From: Bacteroidetes bacterium OLB12
Lineage (GTDB): Bacteria; Bacteroidota; Bacteroidia; Cytophagales; Cyclobacteriaceae
NCBI GenBank assembly: GCA_001567185.1
Contig: LNFR01000063.1
Coordinates: 1 to 56,615 of the forward strand
Direction: 5' to 3'
DNA length: 56,615 nucleotides
A program made the translations under genes and the position numbers. Shown here piece by piece: positions 27,491 to 36,544 of this stretch (its first letter is position 1; every line of letters starts with the position of its first letter). The notes under the pieces are model-generated. The model saw nothing but the letters and a program-made list of their open reading frames with translations, searched no databases and had not been told where the DNA came from.

Positions 27491-28655
27491 ATGTTAGAAG
27501 CGCGTTTTTTGCATTATGACTTGAAGTTGGTTGAACCCTCGTTTGGTTCAGCACTTACGGACTTGATTATCGAGTTAGATTATCTCCGGAAAAAGAAACT
27601 TGGTGGTTCAACACACCCAAAAGTCTTTTTTCAACTAAAACACATCTTTCATACTTTAGAAAGCATTGGGTCAGCAAGAATTGAGGGTAATAACACTACA
27701 ATAGCAGAATACATTGAGACAAAATTGTTAGGTAGTAAAAAAGTTCCTCCAAGTGTTAGAGAAATTCAGAACATTGAAAAAGCAATGGCATTTGTTGAGG
27801 AAAATGTGAATGAGTATCCAATCAATAGGGCTTTTCTGAGTGAAATGCACAAGAAGATTGTTGATGGTTTACTTCCTCCACCAGACGGAGAAGGCGATTT
27901 AACACCGGGAGAATATCGGAAAGTAAATTTGAGTATAAACAAATCAACACATAAACCACCAGAATGGCTCCGGGTTGATGACTACATGAATGAACTACTT
28001 GATTTTGTGAATAGAGTGGATAGCCCAAAATATGACTTATTGAAAGCTGCAATTGCCCATCACAGGTTTGTTTGGATACACCCATTTGGAAATGGTAATG
28101 GAAGAACTGTACGTCTGTTTACTTATGCCATGTTAGTCAAAACGGGCTTCAATGTGAATGTTGGAAGAATTATTAATCCTACTGCTGTGTTTTGCAGCAA
28201 CCGGAATGACTACTATAACTATTTAGCTAAAGCAGATAAAGGGACTGATGAGGGTGTCTTGTCTTGGACAGAATATGTTTTAAAAGGGTTAAAGGAAGAG
28301 ATTGAGAAGATTGATAGACTATTAGATTATAATTTCCTTAAGAAAGAGATTTTACTTCCTGCAATAAACCATTCTTTAGAAAGGAAATATGTAACTGATA
28401 CTGAATCTAAAATTCTAAAAAGGGTCACGGACTTGCAGGTAATACAAGCCTCAGATATAAAGGAATTTTTTGTCGGTAAAGCTGATGCCGAAATATCGAG
28501 ACAAATACGGAAGCTAATCAATAAAAAAAATATTGGCAAGTGAAAAAGAAGGTACGAGGAAGTATGTCATGCGTTTCGACAATAATTATATGCTTAGAAG
28601 TATTATAAAATCTTTGGGTGATAAAGGATTTCTACCAGTCCGAGATGAGATTTAA
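27491..28655 (+). CDS. Fic-domain protein, class II (N-terminal inhibitory helix), one frame break
   Basis: Fic enzymes transfer AMP from ATP to hydroxyl groups of target proteins. The catalytic motif HPFGNGNGRTVR is complete, and the inhibitory motif (S/T)xxxE(G/N) is seen as SARIEGNNT near residue 60 from ATG 27491, so it is a class II, self-inhibited Fic. A preceding Fic_N-type segment and a C-terminal winged-helix-like region follow family order. An extra A in the A8 run at 28523-28530 cuts the frame; corrected, it continues KKILASEKEGTRKYVMRFDN to TAA 28655, about 388 residues. No antitoxin gene is adjacent, in keeping with class II. It lies in the accessory segment. Confidence 0.85.
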
Positions 28656-28752
28656 AAATTGAACAAGGCTGTCGGCTATGTTGTCGTTTTATCTTTTTTG
28701 TCTTTAGTTTTAGTCAGCCTTAACTTGTCATCTGAGTCGAGAATTGGAGAGG

Positions 28753-28813
28753 CAGGCTCTTTTGCATTGCTTTGGTTTGAGTGGCGGGATGTGCGGCAAT
28801 GCAAATGTGCCTG
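28753..28813 (+). repeat. Stem-loop repeat, type 1, copy 3
   Basis: CAGGCTCTTTTGCATTGC (28753-28770) pairs with GCAATGCAAATGTGCCTG (28796-28813) around a 25-base loop (28771-28795) starting TTTGGTTTG and ending GTGCG. The stem differs from the other copies but remains paired. Confidence 0.65.
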
Positions 28814-28842
28814 ACTGTGCGGAATGAAACTGTAAACTGTCG

Positions 28843-28993
28843 GGCGGCAATTACACACAACGGTTTGGGTATTGCCGAAGGCGGGGATTTTTAGCACTAC
28901 TGTTGATTTAAAAAACTAAAGTTGAATATAGCACAAAAGTTTCATAGTTGTTCGTCACCCCCGCTTTTGGCAATACCTTGTTATAGCCAGTGG
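28843..28993 (+). repeat. attC-like large palindrome, type 2, copy 2
   Basis: GGCGGCAATTACACACAAC, then GGTTTGG, then GTATTGCC (28869-28876), which pairs with GGCAATAC (28969-28976); GCGGGG (28881-28886) pairs with CCCCGC (28959-28964). It ends TTGTTATAGCCAGTGG. Outer AAC/GTT pairing, an asymmetric internal bulge and a long variable centre are as in attC recombination sites. Confidence 0.55.
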
Positions 28994-28999
28994 TTCTTG

Positions 29000-29575
29000 T
29001 CATCCAAGTTTAATAATTTTCCCTTTCTCATTTGGCTCTTTTGATTCGTCTATGTCTTCAGAATAGTCAGAGTAAAAGTCAGAGTGGACATCACACAAAT
29101 AGTCGTGAAAACCCCAGCCAATTCCGCTTGTGTCGCTTACAACTTTCCCTGCACGGTCGGCAAATTTGTCTAGTAAGCTTTCTTTTCTCATTAATGTCAA
29201 GGCAGCAACATAAGTTGTTTCCATACTTGAATAAAAACCTTCGTCTATGTCACCAAAGTCGTTGGTGAATTTTACGCCTGTCTCAACGTAAAACAACATA
29301 AGGTCGGCAAGTAATTCAGCAGAAGGTCCAAGTTTTTTGAAGTCACTTATTGCTTGTTTGCCGTCTTTGAGTTTATAGTTGTAACCACGCTTTGGATAAA
29401 ACGCTTCAAATACTTTGTCACGATATTTTTCAAAAAGTTCTCTTTCGTTGGGGGTTACGTAAAAGTCAAAAAACTCTTTTACTGATTTGTTCTTTTTATA
29501 CAAGTCAGCAACAAGGTCTATGAGTTTGTCCTTGTCGAGTTTTTTAAGTTCCTTTTTTATGTCTGTCAGTCCCAT
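29000..29575 (-). CDS. DUF6155-like cytoplasmic protein
   Basis: 191 residues, no signal peptide or membrane segment, strongly charged. The opening LTDIKKELKKLDKDKLIDLVADLYKKNKSVKEFFDFYVTPNE resembles DUF6155 proteins from memory; the family assignment was not checked. It is flanked by 14-base inverted repeats GTTATAGCCAGTGG (28980-28993) and CCATTGGCTATAAC (29602-29615), one mismatch, so it may be a mobile cassette. Function unknown. Confidence 0.7.
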   Translation of the reverse strand: MGLTDIKKELKKLDKDKLIDLVADLYKKNKSVKEFFDFYVTPNERELFEKYRDKVFEAFYPKRGYNYKLKDGKQAISDFKKLGPSAELLADLMLFYVETGVKFTNDFGDIDEGFYSSMETTYVAALTLMRKESLLDKFADRAGKVVSDTSGIGWGFHDYLCDVHSDFYSDYSEDIDESKEPNEKGKIIKLG

Positions 29576-29601
29576 ATTTTTATGCTGTTACGGTCGTCCT
29601 A

Positions 29602-29655
29602 CCATTGGCTATAACGTCCGGCTATACGCACTCTATGTCTTATAGCCAACATACG
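29602..29655 (-). repeat. attC-like half-site, type 2, copy 3 (reverse orientation)
   Basis: CCATTGGCTATAACG at 29602-29616 mirrors the right end of the 28843-28993 palindrome. GGCTATA (29620-29626) pairs with TATAGCC (29640-29646). It borders the DUF6155-like gene on the right and is degenerate compared with the other two copies. Confidence 0.4.
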
Positions 29656-29790
29656 TCCTGTGAATATAAGAAACTTGCCGTTGCCCAGGTTATCCTAAAC
29701 GCACTTTCGTGCAGCCTGCGCTTTTTGGGGTTGCCGCCTGGTATTTCGCTGCCGGAAACTCTGACCACCATGCGAAATGTCCACCAAAAC

Positions 29791-29821
29791 AAAAACGCCT
29801 CCGTAAAACAGAGGCGCTTTG
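29791..29821 (-). terminator. Rho-independent terminator of the OmpA pair
   Basis: On the minus strand GCGCCTC, a nine-base loop, then GAGGCG and TTTTTG: stem 29811-29816 with 29796-29801, T tract 29791-29795. It lies 21 bases after the stop of the 29842 gene. Confidence 0.8.
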
Positions 29822-29841
29822 ATTATACAAACAAATGAATC

Positions 29842-31029
29842 CTACCGCTTGGTAATTTCTATTTCAACCCGGTCGTTGTATTGCCCAAGGGTACCTCCTT
29901 CCGGGTACATAGGAATTTTTCCACCATCGCCTTTAATATCAATGCGCGAGGCATCAATACCCTGGCTTACCAGGTAAGCCTTTACCGTAGCCGCCCGCTC
30001 GGTGGTAAGTTCTTTCGCAGAGAGCTTGCCAATCTTATTTTTTCCGGGATCAAGGGCAAAAAAGCTGGTGCTGGAACCAAGCACAGAACCTTCTCTGTCC
30101 TGATTACCGTTGCAGTGGCCATGCACCCGGATTTTATAACCAGTCGATTCTTTCATCAGATCCACCAATCCATCTAATTCATTTTGTGCCACGGGCTCAA
30201 GAATGGCCGAGTTCCGGAAGAACCGCACGTTCGTAAAATCAATGTAATCGCCCCGCTTTACTTTACTTACATCAATTGGAATAATGGCTTCACCCTCCGG
30301 GCCTGTTTCTATGCCGGGCCCGCTATAATCCAGAATTAAACTCACCTGTTGATATCCTGCCGCCTGGGTTATAATTACATAATTTCCCCGTGCATTTTTA
30401 GGTGCTTCAATGTACACCGTTTCATTGGCTTTAAATGCCTGGTAACGCGATGCATTAGTCGATTCCTGCACGTGTATCTCACCGGTAACGGGCTGGCCAT
30501 CGGATGTTTGTAATCTGAAAATGTAAGGTTTACCCGCTGGTTTCTTCACCACCGGTTTTTCTTCTATTGGTTTTTCTTCCACCGGTTTCACTGCAGTCGT
30601 ATCAGCTTTCACAGTATCTGCTTTCACAATTTCCACAGGCTTTTCTTCAACCGGCTTTACCTCTTCCACGGGCTTTTCTTCAACCGGTTTTTCTTCTACA
30701 ACGGCTGGCTGCCCCTGCCCCAACTGGCCGGTATAAACCCATGCATCTTTATACTCCGACTCTGCCCGCAAGCGAATCAAAAATGCGTACGCCTTGCGTT
30801 TGTCGCTTGATTGAAACAGGTACACATAATTCCATTGCTGCCGCGAATGGATGGCATACTGGGCATTAAACCCTTTTTGATTGGCCTGGTTGGTGTACCG
30901 AACAGCGTTGTCGAGTTTGGCAAATACACCAATAACCACATAATAATTAGGCTCGGTTTGCGCCTTAACCGATTGAACAGCACCGGCTACTAGCAGGGTA
31001 ATAATTAGCGCACGTAAAGATTTTTGCAT
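29842..31029 (-). CDS. SPOR/OmpA-family envelope protein, copy 1
   Basis: 395 residues from ATG 31029 (MQKSLRALIITLLVAGAVQSVKAQ signal peptide). A SPOR-like domain follows (YYVVIGVFAKLDNAVRYTNQANQKGFNAQYA). Then a flexible linker of repeated VEEKP units, a beta-rich middle domain, and a C-terminal OmpA-type peptidoglycan-binding domain (YKIRVHGHCNGNQD, LTTERAATVKAYLVSQGIDASRIDIKGDGG, NDRVEIEITK). Likely an outer-membrane or periplasmic protein contacting peptidoglycan. Second of a tandem pair. Confidence 0.85.
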   Translation of the reverse strand: MQKSLRALIITLLVAGAVQSVKAQTEPNYYVVIGVFAKLDNAVRYTNQANQKGFNAQYAIHSRQQWNYVYLFQSSDKRKAYAFLIRLRAESEYKDAWVYTGQLGQGQPAVVEEKPVEEKPVEEVKPVEEKPVEIVKADTVKADTTAVKPVEEKPIEEKPVVKKPAGKPYIFRLQTSDGQPVTGEIHVQESTNASRYQAFKANETVYIEAPKNARGNYVIITQAAGYQQVSLILDYSGPGIETGPEGEAIIPIDVSKVKRGDYIDFTNVRFFRNSAILEPVAQNELDGLVDLMKESTGYKIRVHGHCNGNQDREGSVLGSSTSFFALDPGKNKIGKLSAKELTTERAATVKAYLVSQGIDASRIDIKGDGGKIPMYPEGGTLGQYNDRVEIEITKR

Positions 31030-31118
31030 ACGTCCATATCTTTGGAATAGCCTACAAGGTAATAATTTATGCAAGTAAACCACAAATTTTGAGCCCTGCA
31101 CGGCCTCAAATATGGCGT

Positions 31119-32327
31119 CTAATCCTCCAGAATCTCAATTTCTACACGCACATTGGCATGGGCCGCGGCATGATCCACATCATAAATGGGCTGGCTGCCA
31201 CCCCAGGCTTTAACCTGAATGCGGTCTGCACTTATCTTATTTTCGATCAGGAATTGCTGCAATAACAGGGCTCTTTCCTCCGATAGCTTCTTCGCAGACC
31301 CGCGGCCCTCCTTGTTTTCGGTACTTAGTTGAAAGAAGTTTTTACTATTTCCCATAGAAATGATCTTGCCGGCTGCATTGCCATTGGTATGGCCATGAAT
31401 CCTGATCTTGTAGTCAGGGTTTTCATTCATCATCTCCAGCAGGCTGTTAACCTCATAGCGCGATTCCGGCCGCATAATGGCAGCATCTTTATAAAAATAA
31501 ACATTAAACATAATGGCCTTATCGCCTTTCTGCAATCGCACCAACTCAAACGGAACGGTGATTACATTATCAGCTATCGTTACGCCATCGGTACTATCGG
31601 GTGTATTAAAATTTAATGGTATTTCCAGCTTGCGGTAGCCGAATACTTCACAATGAAGCCACATGTTACCCGATTTATTGATTGCCTTAACCTTAACTTC
31701 ATCGTTGCCGCGGTAGGTGGCCATCTTGCGCTTGTTATTCGAATCCGGGTCGAAAATATCCACATCTCCGGCTAGCGTATCCTTGTCCTCCAGGGCGGTA
31801 ATTCGAAATAAAAAGGTTCTGCTATCAGCCGGAGCCAAAGGCGTTGCAGCCTTCATTACGTTGTTTTCATCCGGTTTGATTTCGGCTATGGGTTCCGTTG
31901 ATGTAGTTAACACCTGCACGGTATCCACCGGATTGATCTTCTTTTCTTCCACCAGCGTTTCAATAACTTCTTTGCGTTCGCTTTCGCTGATCTTCACCAC
32001 TTGCGGATTATCACCCAGCAACCCCTGGTACATCCAGGTATCATGAAAAGGCGATTGCTTCTGCAACCTGATGGTTTCTGCTATAGCTGCTTTGCGGTCT
32101 TCGGTGTGCAACACATATACATAAAAGAGTTTGCGTTTTGGGTTCAACTCAAACTGAGCTGCGTAGCCTTGCGTTTTGGCATTTTCGGTAAACTCCATTG
32201 CATTTCGCGGAATACCAAATGCACCAATCACAACATATAACGATTGGTCGGTATGTGGTTTTTCCTGTGCAACGGCCAACCAGGGGCAGCAAAAAATAAT
32301 CAATACCAGCTTAAAAAATGGGCGCAT
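31119..32327 (-). CDS. SPOR/OmpA-family envelope protein, copy 2
   Basis: 402 residues, signal peptide MRPFFKLVLIIFCCPWLAVAQ. Same order as its neighbour: SPOR-like domain (LYVVIGAFGIPRNAMEFTENAKTQGYAAQFE), a linker without the VEEKP repeats, a middle domain, and an OmpA C-terminal domain (YKIRIHGHTNGNAAG, LSEERALLLQQFLIENKISADRIQVKAWGG). Clearly paralogous to the downstream gene; probably co-transcribed (89-base gap). A TATATTTG element lies at 32411-32418 on the minus strand. Confidence 0.85.
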   Translation of the reverse strand: MRPFFKLVLIIFCCPWLAVAQEKPHTDQSLYVVIGAFGIPRNAMEFTENAKTQGYAAQFELNPKRKLFYVYVLHTEDRKAAIAETIRLQKQSPFHDTWMYQGLLGDNPQVVKISESERKEVIETLVEEKKINPVDTVQVLTTSTEPIAEIKPDENNVMKAATPLAPADSRTFLFRITALEDKDTLAGDVDIFDPDSNNKRKMATYRGNDEVKVKAINKSGNMWLHCEVFGYRKLEIPLNFNTPDSTDGVTIADNVITVPFELVRLQKGDKAIMFNVYFYKDAAIMRPESRYEVNSLLEMMNENPDYKIRIHGHTNGNAAGKIISMGNSKNFFQLSTENKEGRGSAKKLSEERALLLQQFLIENKISADRIQVKAWGGSQPIYDVDHAAAHANVRVEIEILED

Positions 32328-32418
32328 ATCACGTAGGGTTAGATACTACAAGTTTAAAAAATCGGTAACTATCCCGCCCGCAGTATAATGCTATCCGCAC
32401 GTTACCATTTCAAATATA

Positions 32419-34776
32419 CTAGTTCTCAGACACAACACTAAAAACCTGCTCTACGATATTACCGGCATCATCCACCAGGGTAAGTTGATGCTTGCCCGCA
32501 TTTGCAGTTACCGCCACCCGATGGGTGCCCCGTGTTGATGCAAGAAAATTTCCATCCAGGTGCCAATAAATCACAACACCCGGCTGGCGATGTGCCGCTT
32601 CAAACAGCGCGCTGCCGGGTGTACCATCTAACTGCCGGGGAATAAAAATGCGCGCATTGGATCGCGGATAAATTACATCCATTGTCGTTACCGTTGCCGG
32701 ATTAACACAATCGCTGCGCATAGGAGGCAACTCCTTGTAACTGATGTTTTTGGTTTTATAATAATACGCTTGCACGGGTGGCAATACAAACCAGGGTTCG
32801 GTAAGCAATCGGGTTAGCGATTCACAATCGGTATGCACCCGAAATTTTCTATCCAATGAAAGATGTACCCGCTGGTGATACTTGCAGGTTCCGCTTTGCA
32901 ACCCATTGGTTGTTACAAGTTGTTTTACTTTTGATTCACATAGTTCGGTGGCCCGCATACCGCTGCGCGAACAAACGTCAACTTCGTGCAACTCGTTATG
33001 CGGAACAGAAAACCATTGGTCACCGGATAGTTGCCCGAAAATATCAAACAGGATGGGCGATGCAGACTCTGTTCCGGTAAGCCCCGGCCTTCCTTCGCCA
33101 TCGGCATTGCCAACCCAAACACCTACGGCATACCTTCCATTTACACCAATGGCCCACCCATCGCGCAAGCCATGACTGGTTCCGGTTTTCCATGCAATTT
33201 TTTTTGAACTGCTAAACATGCGCCAGCCGGTTTGCTCACCCGGTCGGTACACTTCCTGCAGCACATCAAAGGTTTGGTAAATAGCTGCCGCAGATAACCA
33301 GGAAGATGCTTCCCGCGTACCGTGAGCAGACGAATCGCGCTGTATGTACGTGGGCGAATGGAAATCATTTTTGTTGTAGCGGTTGCTGCCGGGTACTTCA
33401 AAAAAATTATTGAGTGTACGGGCCATAGAGGCATACACCCCGGTAATTTCCCAAAGCGATGCTTCGGCCCCGCCCAATATCATGGATAACCCATAATGAT
33501 CGGCTGGTTGTGTAAGGGTGGTAATGCCGGTGTGGCGCAGTAATTCGTAAAACTTTTCGTACCGGTAATCGCGCAATTGATGCACGGCCGGAACATTTAG
33601 TGAACGTATAAGCGCCTGATTCGCGGGCACAGCTCCATCATAAGCCTTTGTAAAATTTTGTGGAGCAAACCCGTTTATTAATGTGGGTACATCGGGCTGA
33701 AGTGTTGCCTGCAGTATTTTACCTTCATCTAAAAGCGCGGCAAAGAGAATGGGTTTTAAAATACTTCCGGTACTTCTTCGCGCCATTACAATATCCACTG
33801 CCTCGTTATGTTCAGCACCTGCTGCGGTGTTGCCCACGTAAGCCAGGGTATTGCCTGTTTTTACATCTACCACCAAAGCGGCTGCATTAAATATTCGGTT
33901 TCCGCTCAAGTTTGTATGATGATATTGAACAACCGCGTTGATGCGCTCCTGCAACGATTTATCTATTGATGTAACAACCCGCTTTCCTTTGTATCCTTCT
34001 TTTATTACCCGATCTAACAGATGGGGCACAAGGCGCGGTAATGGCATAGGGTTGTCGGGGATTGGTTCGGAAAGTGAAAGCTCATAGGTAAGCGAATCGA
34101 ACGCACCCGCAGTCATTAATCTTTCCAGTAACCGATCGCGTTTGATCTTGAGTTGTTGCCGGTTTTTTCCGGGATGAATTAATGCCGGATTGTTAGGCAG
34201 CACCGCCAGCAAAGCTGCTTCTGCCCAACTCAATTCTGCTGCCTCGCGGCCAAAGTATCGCCAACAGGCAGCTTCAATACCTACTACATTACCACCAAAC
34301 GGAGCGTGTGCTGAATACAATTGCAGAATTTCTTCTTTCGAAGCGCGAAACTCCAGGCGGGTAGCTAACAACACCTCTATTATCTTCTCATAGAAAGTAC
34401 GCGATTTATTCTTGCGCGATAAGCGAATTACTTGCATGGTCAGCGTACTGCCGCCACTAATAATTTTTCCTGATGTTAGATTCTGACGCATGGCTCGCGC
34501 CAGCGCACGAATGTCAACCCCCGGGTGATTGTAAAACCGTTTATCTTCAAAAAGAACTATGGCTGTTTTGAATTTTTCGGGTACTGTACGGCCTTCCGGA
34601 AAACGCCATTGACCATCGGGGGCAATGGTAGCTCCCAATAATTTATTGTTACGATCTTCGATTATCGTTGAATACGAATTCTGAAAAAGCGTGGTGGGTA
34701 ACGAAAAGTAATACCCGATTAAAAACACAGCTATTGTTAATCCCGCATACCGGTATTTATGCATGAACGCCTTCAT
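32419..34776 (-). CDS. pbpC: Penicillin-binding protein 1C (peptidoglycan glycosyltransferase/transpeptidase)
   Basis: 785 residues. N-terminal membrane anchor, then the glycosyltransferase domain (FEDKRFYNHPGVDIRALARAMRQNL, SGGSTLTMQVIRLSRK). The transpeptidase has the serine motif MARRSTGSILKP and KTGTSHGLRDGWAIGV. A C-terminal BiPBP_C-type domain (residues about 690-785, DVIYPRSNARIFIPRQLDG) is typical of PBP1C. Last gene of the run that begins with alpha-2-macroglobulin; the same pairing is known from yfhM-pbpC of enterobacteria. Confidence 0.93.
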   Translation of the reverse strand: MKAFMHKYRYAGLTIAVFLIGYYFSLPTTLFQNSYSTIIEDRNNKLLGATIAPDGQWRFPEGRTVPEKFKTAIVLFEDKRFYNHPGVDIRALARAMRQNLTSGKIISGGSTLTMQVIRLSRKNKSRTFYEKIIEVLLATRLEFRASKEEILQLYSAHAPFGGNVVGIEAACWRYFGREAAELSWAEAALLAVLPNNPALIHPGKNRQQLKIKRDRLLERLMTAGAFDSLTYELSLSEPIPDNPMPLPRLVPHLLDRVIKEGYKGKRVVTSIDKSLQERINAVVQYHHTNLSGNRIFNAAALVVDVKTGNTLAYVGNTAAGAEHNEAVDIVMARRSTGSILKPILFAALLDEGKILQATLQPDVPTLINGFAPQNFTKAYDGAVPANQALIRSLNVPAVHQLRDYRYEKFYELLRHTGITTLTQPADHYGLSMILGGAEASLWEITGVYASMARTLNNFFEVPGSNRYNKNDFHSPTYIQRDSSAHGTREASSWLSAAAIYQTFDVLQEVYRPGEQTGWRMFSSSKKIAWKTGTSHGLRDGWAIGVNGRYAVGVWVGNADGEGRPGLTGTESASPILFDIFGQLSGDQWFSVPHNELHEVDVCSRSGMRATELCESKVKQLVTTNGLQSGTCKYHQRVHLSLDRKFRVHTDCESLTRLLTEPWFVLPPVQAYYYKTKNISYKELPPMRSDCVNPATVTTMDVIYPRSNARIFIPRQLDGTPGSALFEAAHRQPGVVIYWHLDGNFLASTRGTHRVAVTANAGKHQLTLVDDAGNIVEQVFSVVSEN

Positions 34777-34785
34777 GCCGGGCGG

Positions 34786-35407
34786 TTAGCTGTCTTTAAC
34801 ATTCCTGGAAAACCACTCTGCCTCCGAGGTGGCAGGTTGCTCGTGGCGAACCATACTGGCAACTTTTTTCGCGTGCACGTTGCATGGCACTGCTTACCAT
34901 ACTATGCTCAATGGCTTCGTCTTCCTTCATCCCCAGTTTATCGAGCAAACTAACGATGCGTTCGCTGCCAAAGCGTTTAAAAGCAGGTTCATCTAACGAA
35001 GAATAAAATACGATGGAAGCAGACGGAAATCCGGCCTTCAATTTTTGTAACAAATCGTTTTCCTTCGCGGGCATTGGGTAATGACCAAAAAAAAGAATTG
35101 AAACGGATTCCTTAGCCAGGGCCGCCACAAACTCGGGGGCCGTGGTTGCCGATGCATACCATACTACACCCGGTTGCTTTTCGGTATGATAAAGTTTTAA
35201 TGGAATTGCCGGAACCCCCTTCTCAGACAAAAATTTTGTAATCTGTTCAAACTCATCTTCAAAATAACAGAGTACAATGGGTACTTGCTTTCGGGTGATG
35301 GCCAGCATGGCATCGGTAATCATATTCATCAATGCCTGCCCGGTCGTGCGCCAAACCCGATCGGTATATGCGGGTTTATTAGATTTCAAAAAAGAGAATA
35401 AGCCCAT
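34786..35407 (-). CDS. Conserved hypothetical protein, one frame break near its C-terminus
   Basis: About 207 residues. Central alpha/beta pattern (VPIVLCYFEDEFEQITKFLSEKGVPA, VSILFFGHYPMPAKENDLLQKL, SIVFYSSLDEPAFKRFG). No signal peptide, probably cytoplasmic. An extra A in the A6 run (34864-34869) shifts the end; corrected it closes with REKVASMVRHEQPATSEAEW and ends at 34786, ten bases before pbpC. It is co-transcribed between the ArsC-like gene and pbpC. Family not recognised; no catalytic motif seen. Confidence 0.7.
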
Positions 35408-35408
35408 A

Positions 35409-35756
35409 TTATTTAAACTTCATTTTATATTCCGCTTCATCAAAGCCGAGCAAAAGCACCTTATCTTTTACTTCAATAAGCGGTCGTTTGATTACGCTAT
35501 TCTTTTCAAGCATCAAGGCTATGGCCGCCTTTTCGTTGGTGATCTTTGCTTGTACAGATTCTCCCAACTGCCGCCAGGTTAGGCCGCGTTTGTTCACGAG
35601 GCTTTCCCAGCCAACCTGCTTGCTCCATGCCGTTAGTTTAGCTGCTGTTATCCCCGATTTTTTATAATCGTGAAATTCAAATTCAATGCGATGCTTCTTC
35701 AGCCAGTCTAATGCGTTTTTAACGGTGTTGCAGTTTTTTATTCCGTAAACAATCAT
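35409..35756 (-). CDS. ArsC/Spx/YffB-family thioredoxin-fold protein
   Basis: 115 residues. MIVYGIKNCNTVKNALDWLKKHRIEFEFHDYKKSGI is the ArsC-fold opening with a single active cysteine (KNCNT), and NSVIKRPLIEVKDKVLLLGF is the conserved end. The spacing resembles YffB rather than arsenate reductase proper. Function probably thiol redox; exact role unknown. In the operon with MBL upstream and the hypothetical gene downstream (one-base gap). Confidence 0.88.
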   Translation of the reverse strand: MIVYGIKNCNTVKNALDWLKKHRIEFEFHDYKKSGITAAKLTAWSKQVGWESLVNKRGLTWRQLGESVQAKITNEKAAIALMLEKNSVIKRPLIEVKDKVLLLGFDEAEYKMKFK

Positions 35757-35785
35757 GATTTAGTTCGCTATTTAAAAACCCTAAA

Positions 35786-36544
35786 TTAATTCTTTATTGA
35801 AAAAAGTTGCGCTGTATAATCCAATAGTTCCATCCCACCCGGTTCGCCATGCCCCGGAATAACCAGTTGCAGAGCCGGATACTTCAACTTTACTTTTTGT
35901 ATCGTGGCAGCCCATGCCAAGGTATCCGCATCGCCCAGGTAACCCTTTCCGGCATTTATTTCTTTTACCAAACAACCACCAAATAAAGTCTGCTCTTCCG
36001 GAAAATACGCCACTACATTATCCCGGGTATGCCCGCTACCCAAAAATGTGGTAACCACCGGATGCGTTCCTACGCGCAATTCAAGTTCGTTATCAAACCC
36101 ATTTTGAGGAACAACTTCTTCTCCTTTTTCTGAAAGAAGCTGAATGGTGAAGGCATTTGCATAGGATGGAATGCCGCGAGCATGAAATTCCTTCAGGCCG
36201 CCTACACAATCATTATGAAAGTGGGTGGCTACCACTGCCTTCACCTTCGTGTGTTGGGCCGCTAGGTAATCCAGCAAAGCAGCCGCCCCTGCATCATCCG
36301 TTGGTGTATCGAAAACAATGGCTTCGTTTTCATTTACAACCACCATTCCATTACACGGCACGCGACCAAAGCTTTCGGCATTCAGGTACGTAATGTGCTG
36401 ATAAACCTGATCGGATAATTTCTTTATTACCAGCGTTTCCGTTTGATAAACTGCACTGTCAGGCCCGGCATTTATTTGTGATTTGTTTTTCGTGTTACAA
36501 CCAATCGCCATCAGCCATACACCAAACAGGAATATGTTTTTCAT
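35786..36544 (-). CDS. Subclass B1-type metallo-beta-lactamase, lipoprotein
   Basis: 252 residues. MKNIFLFGVWLMAIGC is a lipobox leader, so the enzyme is membrane-attached in the periplasm. All six zinc ligands of subclass B1 are visible: His, His and Asp positions in ATHFHNDCVGG, His in GSGHTRDN, Cys in LFGGCLVKE and His in IPGHGEPGG. The DCVGG and GGCLVK forms are those of B1 enzymes and not of glyoxalase II. It overlaps the nitrilase gene by four bases and sits in a peptidoglycan-related operon. Activity against beta-lactams is inferred; some B1-like proteins have other substrates. Confidence 0.85.
   Translation of the reverse strand: MKNIFLFGVWLMAIGCNTKNKSQINAGPDSAVYQTETLVIKKLSDQVYQHITYLNAESFGRVPCNGMVVVNENEAIVFDTPTDDAGAAALLDYLAAQHTKVKAVVATHFHNDCVGGLKEFHARGIPSYANAFTIQLLSEKGEEVVPQNGFDNELELRVGTHPVVTTFLGSGHTRDNVVAYFPEEQTLFGGCLVKEINAGKGYLGDADTLAWAATIQKVKLKYPALQLVIPGHGEPGGMELLDYTAQLFSIKN

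Larger units (their letters stand above)
28656..28999. other. Non-coding gap with two structured repeats
   Basis: The gap is almost filled by the type 1 stem-loop (28753-28813) and the attC-like palindrome (28843-28993). The remaining A+T-rich sequence shows no gene. Confidence 0.6.

Noticed and set aside
30560-30700. Repeated GGTTTTTCTTC units as a DNA tandem repeat or CRISPR
   Set aside because: They encode the VEEKP linker of the SPOR-OmpA protein with irregular spacing; there are no spacers and no cas genes.
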